Shown here in pieces: positions 20,801-29,524 of a DNA stretch of 43,712 nt. Numbering within the stretch: the first letter of the stretch is position 1; each line of letters starts with the position of its first letter. The notes under the pieces were generated by a model, which was given only the letters and a program-made list of their open reading frames with translations, had not been told where the DNA came from and did not search any database. The position numbers and the translations under genes are program-made. This stretch comes from Deltaproteobacteria bacterium (GTDB lineage Bacteria > Myxococcota_A > Polyangia > JACPQR01): NCBI GenBank assembly GCA_016190375.1, contig JACPQR010000054.1:1-43712 (forward strand), written 5' to 3'.

Positions 20801-21101
20801 CGGCGGCACGCTCACGGGAAGCGTCGATCTCGCCTTCGAGGAAGCGGGAGGGCTGGTCATCGTCGACTACAAGACCGATCAGGTGTGCGAGGACGCGGTC
20901 GATGCCAGGATGGCGGTGCACCGCCCCCAGCTCGCGGTCTACGCCCTCGCGCTCGGGCGGATCACGGGGAAGAAGGTCGCCGAGGTTCACGCGCTCTTCC
21001 TGTCGCCCGGCATCGCCCGAACGATCGCCGTCTCGGACGAGCTCCTCGCAGCCGCCCGGCGGGACATCGAGCGGGCAGTCGGCCGGGAACCAGCAAGGTG
21101 A
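17829..21101 (+). CDS. addA: AddA-like UvrD-family helicase-nuclease
   Basis: 1090 residues from a TTG at 17829, chosen because AGGGAG precedes it and it overlaps the addB stop; no better start exists before the Walker A motif. The SF1A helicase motifs are all present: motif I GAGTGKTS, motif Ia ITYTEKAASEM, motif II DEFQDTDP, motif III GDPKQSIYAFRGAD, motif IV HSFR, motif V TVHKSKGLEF, motif VI VALTRARDHL. A C-terminal PD-(D/E)XK nuclease domain carries VIVDYKTDQ. Together with AddB it should unwind and degrade DNA ends to load recombinase. Length and order match AddAB operons. Confidence 0.92.
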   Translation: MNRELPIDEDVRERVRQALGESFLIEAGAGTGKTSLIIDRLVALIESGVQLGRIVAITYTEKAASEMKLRLRDRLHDLRASPAIARALDSIEEAPVGTIHSFASGILRQHPVEAGVDPAFRVADETEADILRDQAWQQAFVTLLERSPAEIVRALDLGLSAAAVESALCAMAWQLPDGVETPPPVPEETLGALAAAQEALEAIAAQMEALRVREGDTLAARVEKVLAGVRSLAPVDGPRRDRRLLELEVGSCKRLGSKVRWRNAGALDDARVRMGELGTELERAKAAIMHNAAIGWLGLARELRDAYARCKRAAAVLDFDDLLLFTRGLLAKDESVRRRVAARFDAIIVDEFQDTDPVQADIVRRLCSDQEGRPIRGRVFIVGDPKQSIYAFRGADIESYVDFREWLREGGGRIESITHSFRPVRELLTFANEVSSRLFPSPGSRWQPSYEPLTGGDEVTGRIRPSITVLAPDPMPDSPDLAGQAEAWAVADLIGEAIESWPVRERPSGKERPLRAGDVAILLPAMTGPLDHYEAALQARRIPYVVSGGKRFYRSVEVVALQAATAAIDDPSDRLALVAALRSPFFGVSDDALVRRASGPNGLTILHPDGEDEVAPALRLLGELHRRRNDAEPARILGELVDRTGALGVFALKPDGMQRVQNLLKLVDEARRLADAGRLSFRQLSRMLTERAQGRHAEAQGPAAEAGEGIQILTVHKSKGLEFGMVVLGALAHAGRSNAIHALAHEGLAQGAIKARDFSLESLGYREACEARKRTLDAEKRRLSYVALTRARDHLVLPLYPTKEKPTATLALLGEAIAEITSILGGEAASRLGAVPIDLRRAPPRPADDLVRPKLDLEEVVAAATRAAGGPARASWAAEREALVARSSRSLVHLVPSHLHEPEPAAGVPRPEARSGGAEVGIAVHAALEAADLGDPRSAADLAVWHAKNLGHEEQSRAGDLAARALSFPVIGRARSATRLWRELPFSLAIDGGTLTGSVDLAFEEAGGLVIVDYKTDQVCEDAVDARMAVHRPQLAVYALALGRITGKKVAEVHALFLSPGIARTIAVSDELLAAARRDIERAVGREPAR

Positions 21102-21119
21102 CGAGCGCCCCGGCGTTTG

Positions 21120-23950
21120 CTATCCCAGCCACTCGCGCGCGAGCGCCATGGTCCGGGCGTGCACCGGCACGGCCTCGAGGAAGCTCCGGCGCAGCGCCTC
21201 GGACCGGATGCGCGCCGCCTGGACCTGGAGCCGCTCGCGGGCGCGGCCGATCGCTTCGGCAGCCGCGGCTCGATCGCCCGTGGCGTCGAGCGTCTCGGCC
21301 CAGACGAGCTCGATCGTCTCGGCTCCTTCCTCGGCGCCGTGGCGCGCAATCTCGTCCATTGCGCGGGCCGCGGTGGACCGCGCCTCGACGAGGCGACCCT
21401 GGCGGAGCAGCGCGCCCGCCAGCGTCGCCCGCGCGTACGCGAGGAGCGGCGGTGCCGTCGCGAGCCTCTCGATCGCGAACAGCGCCTCGCGTTGGGCGCT
21501 GGCGAGGTCGCCGAGCCGGGCCTCGATGGTGGCCAGGTAAACACGCGTCGCCCCTTCGACACGCATGTCGCGGCCAGCCGTGCAGCCCTCGAGCGCCGCG
21601 ATCGCCTCCGCACGCGCCTCGGTCAACCTCGCTTGACCGAGCAGCGCCAGGGCCAGGTTGCTCCTCGAGTGCACCACCACGGTCATGTTTCCCAGCCGCT
21701 CCGCCGACGCGATGGCCTCGCGGAGCTGGCGCTCCGCGAGCTCGTGCTGCCCCAGGCCGAGCTGGGCGAACGCGAGGTTCGTGCGCGCGAAGCTCGCGCC
21801 CCGACTGTCCCCGGCGCGAACGAACTCCAGGACGGCTCGCTCCGCGAGGTCGAGGTGGAGCTCCGGGTCGCCCGCCAGCATGGCCCAGTGGGCCTTCACC
21901 CCGAGGACGATGGCCTCGACCATCGGATCGGGAGTCTCGTCCATCGAAGCGAGCACGTCGTCCAGCAAGCGCCTCGCCACCTCGGCGCGCCCGTGGAAGG
22001 ACAGCGGCCACGCGAGCCGGGCGAGGGCACGCCTTCGTGCCGCGTCGGCCCCGGCGGCCGGCGGCGTGGCGGCGACCACCCTGGCCACGGCCTCGAGGCG
22101 GTCGACCTGACCCGACCGGGCGCCCTCGTGCCCGACGATTCGAGCGGCCGAGTACCAGCGCTCGGTGCCCGCGGACAGCAGATCGAGCGCCTCCCCGGCG
22201 TTCACGGCGGCCCGGTTTCGATCGCCGGTCCACGAGAGCGCCTCTGCCAGGACGAGGCACGCGGCGCCGCGTAGCTCTCCGCTTGCGCCACAGGCGAGGG
22301 CCCGCTGCGCCCGCTCGATCGCTCCGGCGAGATCGGAGGCTTCGAGCGCGATCTCCGCGGCCCGGACCCAGTGGCCGCCGGCCCGCCCGGGATCCCCCGC
22401 GCGCTCGACGCCGCGCGCGGTCCAGACCTGCAGCCGCTCGCCCCGCGCGGCGAGGCGAGAGAGGAGCTCCTGCCTGAGGCGCGACTTGCCCACGCCGGGC
22501 GGGCCGAGCACGAGGACGGCACGGGCCGCGCCCTCCTCGACGGCGCCTGCCACGGCCGCCTCGAGCGTGAGCAGCTCCTGCCTGCGCCCCACGAAGGGCG
22601 CCGGACGGCCGAGCAGCGTCCGGGCCTCGTCGCCGACGCGCTCCGCCGCGAGGATGAGCCCCCCTCGTCGCCTCCGATCTCGAAGCGATCGCCGACGAGG
22701 CCCGCCGTCACCTCGTCCAGCCGCACGCCAGGTCCGGGCAGGCCCGCCATCCGGGCCGCACGATCGATGACCTCGCCGACGGGAACCCGTCGTCCGAGCT
22801 GCGCGCGGCCGGTAGCGACGGCGACGGTGCCCGTCCCTGCGGCTTCTCCGAGCGTCAGGGCGCACCTCGCGGCCCTCTGGGCGAGCTCCCTCGCGTCGAC
22901 CCCGGCGCTGCCCTCGAACACCGCGGCGGTCGTGCCGTCGAGCATCCGCACGAACCACCCGCTCATGCCTTCCCGCGAGGGCTCGCTCGGAGAGGGCACG
23001 GTCCGATCATCGACGAGGGTGTCCGCGTCCGCCGCCGCCTCCTGGGCCAGCACCACGCTGACCAGCCTCATCTCACCCGTGCCGAGCACGAGCGACCGGC
23101 CGCTTCCGTCCTCCACACCCCCGACGAGCGCTTCCAGCGCGGCTGCGATCTCGTTCGCGACGGCCGTCCCGTCGGCCGGCCGCGCCGACGGATCTTTTGC
23201 GAGCATCCGGGCGCACAGCCTGCAGATGGACCTGGGACAGCCGGGGACGACCTCCCCCAGATCGGGAGGGTCGTGGAAGAGCACCCTCGCGAGGACCGCA
23301 GCCGGCGTGGGGCCGAGGAAGGCCGGCTGTCCCACCACGCACTCGTAGAGAACGGCCCCGAGGGCGAAGACGTCGGTCCTCGAGTCGACCTCCTCGCCCC
23401 GAACCTGCTCGGGCGACATGAAGCCCGGAGTTCCGATGATCATCGCGGTGCGAGTGAGCGTGGTCGCCCTCTTGCCGAGGTACGCGATTCCGAAGTCCAG
23501 CACGTGGACGTCGTCGAAGCGCCCGCCCCTCAACAGGAGGTTCGCGGGCTTGACGTCGCGGTGCACGATGGACCGCGAGTGCGCATGCCCGAGCGCCTCG
23601 GAGGCGCGTCCGACGAGCTCGAGGGCCTCGTCGAGCGCGAGCGGCCCGCGGCCGAGGCGCGTCTCGAGGTCCTCGCCGTCGAGCCATTCCATCGCCAGCC
23701 AGCGCCCCCCCTCCATGGTGGTCCCCGCGGCCAGGTGCCGCACGATACGCGGATGCGAGAGCTGGGAGAGGACCTGCGCCTCGCGTTCGAAACGCCGGGC
23801 GGACTCCGGGTCCTGGGAATCACCGAGGAGCTTGACCGCCACCGCGGACCCGTCGGCCCGGTCTCGTGCGGTCCAGATCTCCGCCATGCCGCCCGCCCCG
23901 ACGGGCTCGAGGAGCTCGAAACGATCTCCGAGGGTGGACCCCGCTCGCAC
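21120..23950 (-). pseudogene. Ser/Thr protein kinase with cyclase-like, ATPase and TPR parts; frameshifted and internally shortened
   Basis: Starts with a GTG at 23950. Residues 1-270 are a Hanks-type kinase with GAGGMAEI, K40, HRDVKPANLL (D132), DFG (D152) and GTPGFMSPEQ, all intact. A nucleotide-cyclase-like segment follows up to about residue 429. At a six-C run (22659-22664, plus strand) the frame breaks: the next conserved part (LILAAERV, then LLGRPAPFVGRRQELL) continues in another frame, and one extra base would restore it. The second frame has a Walker A (GPPGVGKS, around 22484-22507). Within about 35 residues it then jumps to a TPR-type region (GGHWVRAAEIALEASD), so most of the STAND-type NTPase domain seen in this myxobacterial kinase family is missing. 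It may be a decaying gene, an indel at a homopolymer, or a sequencing error plus a real deletion. Confidence 0.75.
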
Positions 23951-24010
23951 GGCCGGCAGCGTACCGGTCCTCGCGAGCCGTGTCAGCGGCTAGCACCCAC
24001 CGGGACCCGC

Positions 24011-24016
24011 TATACT
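24011..24016 (+). promoter_or_regulatory. Likely -10 box of the deacetylase gene
   Basis: tatact lies nine bases before the GTG at 24026, which would place the transcription start at or next to the start codon (a leaderless or nearly leaderless message). No convincing -35 hexamer was seen. Confidence 0.45.
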
Positions 24017-24025
24017 GGCCCACAC

Positions 24026-25489
24026 GTGATCCCGATCCTCTTCGTCTCCGACCGGCCGAGCCCGGCGCTCGAAGCGATCATCTCGTCGCTCGATCGGGCG
24101 CGCTTCGACCCCTCGCTCGAGGTGCCGTCCGCGCACGGGAGGGTGGCGCGCCTCGTCCGGCTCGCGCGTGCGCGGGGCGTTCGCCTCATCGCGACCGAGG
24201 GCGCCGGAGCCGACCTCGCGGGACCGCGCGCCGCGGCGCTCGTCGGCGCGGCTGCGGTCTCCCTCCGTCCTGGCGCAGTCTCGCGCCCGGCGTCGGCGCG
24301 GCTCGTGGCGGCCGTAGTGGTCGAGTCCGAGGCCGAGCGTGAGGCGCTGGCCCGAGCCGGCTACCCTGCCGATCGGATCCACGTGATCGCGCTCCGCCCG
24401 GAATCAGCCGGGCAGATCGAGGAGCTGTTCGACCAGGCCCTCGCGGAGATCGGCGCGGGAGGCGGCTCGAGCCGCGCGATCCGGCGCGCCGCCAAGACCG
24501 CCATCGCCACGGCCTACCGAGCCGTACGCCCGCTTCTGCCGTCCGCCCGAGGCGGGCGGATCTGTCTCTGCTACCACCGCGTGCTCCCCGTGCTGGGCGC
24601 CACCGATCCCTGGCTCGTGGTCGGAGTCGACACCTTTCGCCGGCAGCTCGAGGCGATCGGTCGCACATACGAGTTCGTCACCGCACGAGACCTGGCGCGC
24701 GAGGACCTGCGAGGAGGCAAGGGCCGCCCGCTCTGCGCGATCACGTTCGACGACGGGTTCGCCGACAACCTCGAGCACGGCCTGCCCGTGCTCCGCGCGA
24801 TCGGCGCACCCGCCACGGTCTTCGTCTCCACCGACGCGGTCTCGGGCCACGGCGCGCTCTGGTTCGAGCGGGTGGGCTCCGCGGTCTCGGCCGCCATGCG
24901 CCGAGGGGCGCGGGCGGACCTCCTGGCTGCCGTCCGCGCGCTCCTGGACCTGACGCTCGACGGCTTTTCGGACGCCGTGACGGTCACGCGAGCGGTGTGC
25001 GCCGCGCTCAAGGACCTGCCGACGGCCGAGCGGCAGGGGCGGATCGAGGCGCTCGAGTCGCAGATCGGGGCGGCGCCGCCGGCAGAGCTCCCTCGCTACC
25101 TCTCGTGGGACGACGTCGGCGAGCTCGATCGCGCCGGCTGGGAGATCGGAAGCCACACAATGACCCACCCGATCCTTCCACGCACGGCAGATGCACGGGC
25201 GCGCGAGGAGATCGTGGGGAGCCGCGAGCAGATCGCGCAGCGGATCGGCCGGCCGCCAGCGGGCTTCGCCTACCCCAACGGCGACTGCGACGACCGGATC
25301 GTCGCGATGGTCCGGGATGCCGGCTACGAGTACGCGGTCGTGGCGCTGCCCGAGCAGGCCCGGCCTTCCGACCCGTACCGGATCAGCCGCCGCTGCGTGA
25401 GCACGCCGACCTCGCGCGGCTGGGCGGCGGGGTTCTCGGAAGGGGCATTCGTCGCAGAGATCGAGGGCGTGCTCGACCGGCTCCGCTGA
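24026..25489 (+). CDS. Polysaccharide deacetylase with N-terminal glycosyltransferase-like segment
   Basis: 487 residues from a GTG at 24026. Residues 190-487 are a NodB-type carbohydrate esterase 4 domain with the metal/catalytic motifs TFDDG (around residue 239), SHTMTHP (around 376) and FAYPNG (around 414). It would remove acetyl groups from a cell-surface polysaccharide. The first 150 or so residues resemble the N-terminal half of a GT4/GT-B glycosyltransferase. It begins MIPILFVSDRPSPALEAIISSL, and VVVESEAEREALARAGYPA with DRIHVI matches the usual segment before the PNGVD motif, but the donor-binding half is absent. This looks like a fusion or remnant. No signal peptide is visible, so the site of action is uncertain. 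The last 52 bases of the gene recur at 27755-27806. Confidence 0.88.
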   Translation: MIPILFVSDRPSPALEAIISSLDRARFDPSLEVPSAHGRVARLVRLARARGVRLIATEGAGADLAGPRAAALVGAAAVSLRPGAVSRPASARLVAAVVVESEAEREALARAGYPADRIHVIALRPESAGQIEELFDQALAEIGAGGGSSRAIRRAAKTAIATAYRAVRPLLPSARGGRICLCYHRVLPVLGATDPWLVVGVDTFRRQLEAIGRTYEFVTARDLAREDLRGGKGRPLCAITFDDGFADNLEHGLPVLRAIGAPATVFVSTDAVSGHGALWFERVGSAVSAAMRRGARADLLAAVRALLDLTLDGFSDAVTVTRAVCAALKDLPTAERQGRIEALESQIGAAPPAELPRYLSWDDVGELDRAGWEIGSHTMTHPILPRTADARAREEIVGSREQIAQRIGRPPAGFAYPNGDCDDRIVAMVRDAGYEYAVVALPEQARPSDPYRISRRCVSTPTSRGWAAGFSEGAFVAEIEGVLDRLR

Positions 25490-25490
25490 C
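25439..25490 (+). repeat. Direct repeat, left copy (deacetylase 3' end)
   Basis: This 52-bp segment ending in the deacetylase stop codon matches 27755-27806 at 48 of 52 positions. In this copy the last bases read gctgac; in the right copy they read gatgac. Confidence 0.9.
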
Positions 25491-25522
25491 GGATCGTCGA
25501 GCGTGCGCCGCGGCGAGTAGGT

Positions 25523-25711
25523 CGGAGAAGGGGACACGCACCCGGTCCGCATCCCATTCGGAGAAGGGGACACGCACCCGGTCCGCATCCCATCGGGATC
25601 GCAGCGCTTCCAGGCCATACCGCGCGATCACTCGCGATCCGGAGAAGGGGACACGCACCCGGTCCGCATCCCATCGGGATCGCAGCGCTTCCAGGCCATA
25701 CCGCGCGATCA
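25523..25711. repeat. REP-like repeat cluster (three copies)
   Basis: Three copies start with cggagaaggggacacgcacc at 25523, 25559 and 25640. The second and third (25559-25630 and 25640-25711) are identical over 72 bp; the first is cut to 35 bp. The core 12-mer ggggacacgcac also occurs at 3159-3170. Such elements are often spread by REP-associated tyrosine transposases; none is present here. Confidence 0.85.
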
Positions 25712-25741
25712 GGGCGGCCCCGTCGAAGCTCCACCGTCAAG

Positions 25742-25771
25742 TTGACTTCGCATAGGTCTTCCAATTACAAA
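25742..25771 (+). promoter_or_regulatory. Sigma70-type promoter of the DUF4143 ATPase gene
   Basis: ttgact at 25742-25747 and tacaaa at 25766-25771 are separated by 18 bases in a locally AT-rich stretch that stands out from the surrounding DNA. The ATG at 25780 follows after eight bases, so the message would be leaderless. Confidence 0.5.
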
Positions 25772-25779
25772 GTTATCTT

Positions 25780-27024
25780 ATGTACGGGAGATGGTTGGCT
25801 CGGCCGTTGCGCACCGCGCTGGCGAAGCCATACGTACACGTACTCTTCGGGGCGCGCCAGACAGGGAAGTCGACGCTGCTCCGCGAGCTGGTGCCCGAGG
25901 CTGATCTGTGGATCGACCTCTCCCATCCTGGCGAGCGCTCGCGATACCTCGCGCGGCCCGAGCGCTTGATCGAGCAATGCGAGGCTCTCCCCACGGCAAC
26001 GCCACGGCGCCGCGGGCACATCGTCGTCATCGACGAGGCCCAAGCCGTGCCCGCTCTCTTCGACGCGGTCCAGTACCTCTACGACCGGGACAGGGCGCGC
26101 TGGCGCTTCGTGCTGTCCGGCAGCTCGGCGCGCAAGCTCCGACTCACCGGAGCGAACCTCCTGCCCGGACGATCCCTGCTCCACCGCCTCTACCCGCTCG
26201 TGACCGCCGAGCGGCCGGCAAGAGTCCAGGCGGGAACATCCGCGGGGAAGATCCTGCCACTCGGCGGCGAGATCGACCCACCACCGTTTCCGCCGGCCTC
26301 GCTCCTCGAGCGCCTCGTATGGGGCGATCTGCCAGGGATCGCCCTCGCTCCGACTGCCGACCGCGAGGAGGTCTTGCGTTCGTACGCCTACGTGTACCTC
26401 GAGGAGGAGCTCCGGCGCGAGGGGCTGATCAAGGACTGGGCGCCGTTCGCCCGCTTCCTTCGCCTGGCGGCGCTCGAGTCCGGCAAGATGATCAACTACG
26501 CGAAGCTCGCGAAGGACGCCGGGACCTCGGCACCGACCGTGAAGAGCCACTACCAGCTCCTCGAGGACATGTTCATCGGCGTGAGGTTGGAAGCCTTCAC
26601 GGGGAGCGCCCGGAAGCAGGTCCTCGAGACCCCGCGTTTTCTCTTCTTCGACCTCGGCGTCCGTCACGCCGCCGCCGATCTCTCTGTCACCCCGGACACG
26701 GTCCTCGCCAATCCGGGTCCCGTCTTCGAGCAGTGGGTCGGCATCGAGCTCTGGAAGAGATTGCAGTACCGCGGGCGCGGGCGACTGACCTACCTGCGCA
26801 CGAAGGGCGGCCTCGAGGTCGACTTCGTGGTCGACCTCGGCGACCGCCTGATCCCGGTCGAGGCGAAGTGGACCGACAACCCCTCGCGAGACGACGCCCG
26901 CCACCTGGTCGCGTTCCTCTCCGAGAGACCGAGGCGCTCCGACAGCGGCTTCGTCGTCTGCCGCTGTCCGCGCGCGCAGCAGATCGCACCGAACGTGACC
27001 GCGATCCCATGGTGGGCCATGTGA
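25780..27024 (+). CDS. AAA-family ATPase with DUF4143 domain
   Basis: 414 residues from an ATG at 25780. The N-terminal ATPase has Walker A GARQTGKST (K30) and Walker B IVVIDEAQ (D85, E86), then FVLSGSSARKL, a sensor-like segment typical of this family. The C-terminal half fits DUF4143, with a nuclease-like end (YLRTKGGLEVDFVVD and PVEAKW). Such proteins are widespread and often mobile; their biological role is unclear. The gene lies in a block bounded by two copies of the deacetylase 3' end and has its own AT-rich promoter, which suggests it was acquired. It converges with aat 15 bases downstream. Confidence 0.9.
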   Translation: MYGRWLARPLRTALAKPYVHVLFGARQTGKSTLLRELVPEADLWIDLSHPGERSRYLARPERLIEQCEALPTATPRRRGHIVVIDEAQAVPALFDAVQYLYDRDRARWRFVLSGSSARKLRLTGANLLPGRSLLHRLYPLVTAERPARVQAGTSAGKILPLGGEIDPPPFPPASLLERLVWGDLPGIALAPTADREEVLRSYAYVYLEEELRREGLIKDWAPFARFLRLAALESGKMINYAKLAKDAGTSAPTVKSHYQLLEDMFIGVRLEAFTGSARKQVLETPRFLFFDLGVRHAAADLSVTPDTVLANPGPVFEQWVGIELWKRLQYRGRGRLTYLRTKGGLEVDFVVDLGDRLIPVEAKWTDNPSRDDARHLVAFLSERPRRSDSGFVVCRCPRAQQIAPNVTAIPWWAM

Positions 27025-27039
27025 CTCGGCAGAAAGTCA

Positions 27040-27735
27040 CTAGGCTCCGGCACCCGATCCGGACCACGAGCCGCGCCGGGTGGGCTTGCAGAGGGCCCGG
27101 CGAAGCCGCTCGAGGAACTCGTGGCGCGGAATCTCGATGGCTCCGAAGCGCAGCAGGTGCGGGGTCGTCATCTGGCAGTCGATCAGCTCGAAGCTCCAGG
27201 CACGCAGCTTCTCCACGAGCGCGACGAACGCGACCTTGGACGCGTCGGGCCGATCGGCGAACATCGACTCGCCGAAGTAGGCGGCTCCCAGCGCGACTCC
27301 ATAGAGCCCGCCCGCGAGCTCTGGGCCCTCCCATGCCTCGGTCGAATGAGCGAACCCGAGCCGGTGCAGCTCGACGTACGCGAGGATCATCTCCTCCGTG
27401 ATCCATGTCCCCTCCTGTCCGGGTCTGGGAACCTCGGCACACCGCCGGATCACCCTCTCGAACTCGGTGTCCAACCGAACCTCGAACCGACCCGCTCGAA
27501 TCGTCTTCCGGAGCGATCGCGGCACGTGACAGCACTCCGGCACGAGGGCTAGCCGCGGATCGGGCGACCACCAGAGGATCGGCTGCCCCCTCTCGTACCA
27601 GGGGAAGATCCCCGCCGAGTACGCGGCAAGGAGCCGCGCGGCCGACAGGTCACCCCCTACGGCGACGATCCCCGGCCACTCGGCGCGCGCCGGATCGGGG
27701 AAGACGATCTCGTCCCTTAGTCGATGTATGGGCAC
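27040..27735 (-). CDS. aat: Leucyl/phenylalanyl-tRNA-protein transferase
   Basis: 231 residues from a GTG at 27735, normal length for Aat. It transfers Leu or Phe from tRNA to proteins with N-terminal Arg or Lys, marking them for ClpAP degradation (N-end rule). Family signatures are seen in order: FPDPARAEWPGIVAVGGDLS, AYSAGIFPWYERGQPILWWSPDPR, HSTEAWEGPELAGGLYGVALGAAYFGESMF, and LIDCQMTTPHLLRFGAIEIPRHEF. A -10-like gataat (minus strand, 27750-27745) lies nine bases before the start. Its usual partner genes clpS and clpA are not in the window. Confidence 0.96.
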   Translation of the reverse strand: MPIHRLRDEIVFPDPARAEWPGIVAVGGDLSAARLLAAYSAGIFPWYERGQPILWWSPDPRLALVPECCHVPRSLRKTIRAGRFEVRLDTEFERVIRRCAEVPRPGQEGTWITEEMILAYVELHRLGFAHSTEAWEGPELAGGLYGVALGAAYFGESMFADRPDASKVAFVALVEKLRAWSFELIDCQMTTPHLLRFGAIEIPRHEFLERLRRALCKPTRRGSWSGSGAGA

Positions 27736-27754
27736 CGCCCGCCCATTATCCCCC

Positions 27755-27806
27755 GAAGGGGCGTTCGCTGCAGAGATCGAGGGCGTGCTCGACCGGCTCC
27801 GATGAC
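27755..27806 (+). repeat. Direct repeat, right copy (orphan deacetylase 3' end)
   Basis: 48 of 52 bases match 25439-25490. Here the former stop codon forms an ATGA overlap (27802-27805) with the start of the next lipoprotein gene, as expected if the deacetylase and the lipoprotein were once adjacent and translationally coupled. Confidence 0.9.
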
Positions 27807-29421
27807 CCGTGGCATTCTTCGCCGTCTACCCATGTTCCGCCCCTCGATACCCCTGATCTTGGCTCTCGCCTCCTGCGGTCCCTCCATCGAGCCACCGCGA
27901 AGACCGAGGGTCGAGATGTACCGCCCGACCTCACCCCGCGAGCCCGAGAACGAGGACATCGTGGCGCCCACTGCGTCGGCTGCGCAGGCGTCGCGGCAGG
28001 AGCGACCGATGTCCCGCGCCCGGCGGATCGAGCTGCTGCGCGAGGAAGCCGCTGGCCGGGGTGGCCGGGCGGAGTCGTTCCGCGTCGACGACGAGGGCGG
28101 CCTGGCGAGCGTCTCGATCGTCACGTTCGATCAAGGCGAGGGGCAGCCGCTCGGGGGCTGGCTCGTCGCCGACGAGGGGACGATCGACCTGTCGGGGCAC
28201 CTGATGGTCGAGGCCGCGGATCCCGAGACGGGCGCCTTCGCAGGATACCGCCCTCGCCGGCTGCGACTCCGAGAGGACCCCCACGTCGCCGTGGCGCGCC
28301 TCGACGACGAAGCGCGAACGGTCCTGGCCGTGCGCGCCCACCGCGGCCGTCTTTCCTACGTCACGGTCGACTGCGCCGGACCAGCCACGGCGATCACGAC
28401 CTCATGCGGGCAATCGCTGGTGTGCATCTCGGCGCGAGGCGGGGCGGAGCGTACCGTCGCGGTCGAGTCGCCGGATGGTCGCGTCGTCGGTCACAGCGAG
28501 TGCTCGCGGCACCTCGACGCCATCGGCGCGGCGGCCAGCGAGGCAGCCGCGGCCCGTCGCGCCGCGCTGCGCGCGGTCCTCGGGGCACCTGCCGGCGCTC
28601 CGGCCTGCGAGGGGCCCGGCGATCCGCAGCGTCGGGTGACGCTCGCGGCTCTGCGCCTCCGCTTCCGCCGCGCGATGATCGACAGGGGCCTCGGCGGATT
28701 CGACCTCGGCCAGGCGCTCGATGCGTTCGATCGAGCCGCGCAAGGTCTAGAGTGGGGGTGCCTCGATCGTCCGAGCCGCGCGTTCCTGGTCTCCGGCGGC
28801 GTCGAGGAGATCGATCCGCCGTTCGCGGCGCTCTGGCGAGTCGCGGGCTCGACGATCTCCGAGGTCTACTCGTTCGACCTCGCCCGCCTGGTAGACAGCG
28901 AGACGCAGGCCGACCTGACGGGCGACGGCATCCCGGAGACGCTCTACCGCTTTCACGCGCGCGACTCGGGGGCCTGCACATGGGAGGTCGTCTCGCCGTC
29001 GTGGGAGAGGCCCGCGGTCGTCGCTCAGCCATGCCCCGACCGCGTCCTCGACCCCGACGCGCCGTACGTGGCCATCGCACCCTCGGCCAACGGCTCGAGG
29101 GCTGCGCTCGTCGTGGGCGGCGACGTCCGGATCTGGGGCGGCCGCGCATTCATCGCGGCCGACAGCGGTTTCGACGCGCTCCGCGCCGCGCTCGCGGCCG
29201 CACGGCAAGCCTCGGACGCGGCCCACGCGATCGCGGCGGCCGTGCGCCTGGCGCCGCGAGGCGCTGCCCCCGCGAGGCAGGCATGCAGCGACCCGCCGCG
29301 CGCCGCATGGGCGGCCCGGATCTCCCAGCTCCTGCGGGAGGCCGGGATCCCCGCCGACCGCGCGGCAGCGCTCGCCGCCGCTCCGGTGGGGCTGAGCGGC
29401 TGTGGCGATCGAGATCTCTAG
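27802..29421 (+). CDS. Lipoprotein of unknown function
   Basis: 539 residues if started at the ATG at 27802, which gives an n-region with several Arg, then a hydrophobic stretch and the lipobox LASC; an ATG at 27832 is the alternative. The mature part has no recognised family. A segment around residues 370-420 (ADLTGDGIPETLYRFH) carries one FG-GAP-like calcium loop, and the protein is otherwise Ala/Arg-rich with scattered Cys. The layout (lipobox, Pro-rich start, DGDG loop, value read-out motifs) resembles the lipoprotein at 32360-34153. The start codon sits in the duplicated deacetylase end. Confidence 0.8.
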   Translation: MTRGILRRLPMFRPSIPLILALASCGPSIEPPRRPRVEMYRPTSPREPENEDIVAPTASAAQASRQERPMSRARRIELLREEAAGRGGRAESFRVDDEGGLASVSIVTFDQGEGQPLGGWLVADEGTIDLSGHLMVEAADPETGAFAGYRPRRLRLREDPHVAVARLDDEARTVLAVRAHRGRLSYVTVDCAGPATAITTSCGQSLVCISARGGAERTVAVESPDGRVVGHSECSRHLDAIGAAASEAAAARRAALRAVLGAPAGAPACEGPGDPQRRVTLAALRLRFRRAMIDRGLGGFDLGQALDAFDRAAQGLEWGCLDRPSRAFLVSGGVEEIDPPFAALWRVAGSTISEVYSFDLARLVDSETQADLTGDGIPETLYRFHARDSGACTWEVVSPSWERPAVVAQPCPDRVLDPDAPYVAIAPSANGSRAALVVGGDVRIWGGRAFIAADSGFDALRAALAAARQASDAAHAIAAAVRLAPRGAAPARQACSDPPRAAWAARISQLLREAGIPADRAAALAAAPVGLSGCGDRDL

Positions 29422-29450
29422 CCTCGACTTGCGCGGTTTCGGCACCAAAC

Positions 29451-29524
29451 ACCGTGCCCCAGTACATGCACTACCAATCGCTAGCGCTACCGTGCCCGAG
29501 TACATGCACTACCAATCGCTAGCG
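29451..29524 (+). repeat. Tandem 38-bp direct repeat
   Basis: Two 36-bp copies (29451-29486 and 29489-29524) match at 35 of 36 positions. Each contains tacATGcactaccaatcgc, so a start-codon region has been duplicated. Confidence 0.85.
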
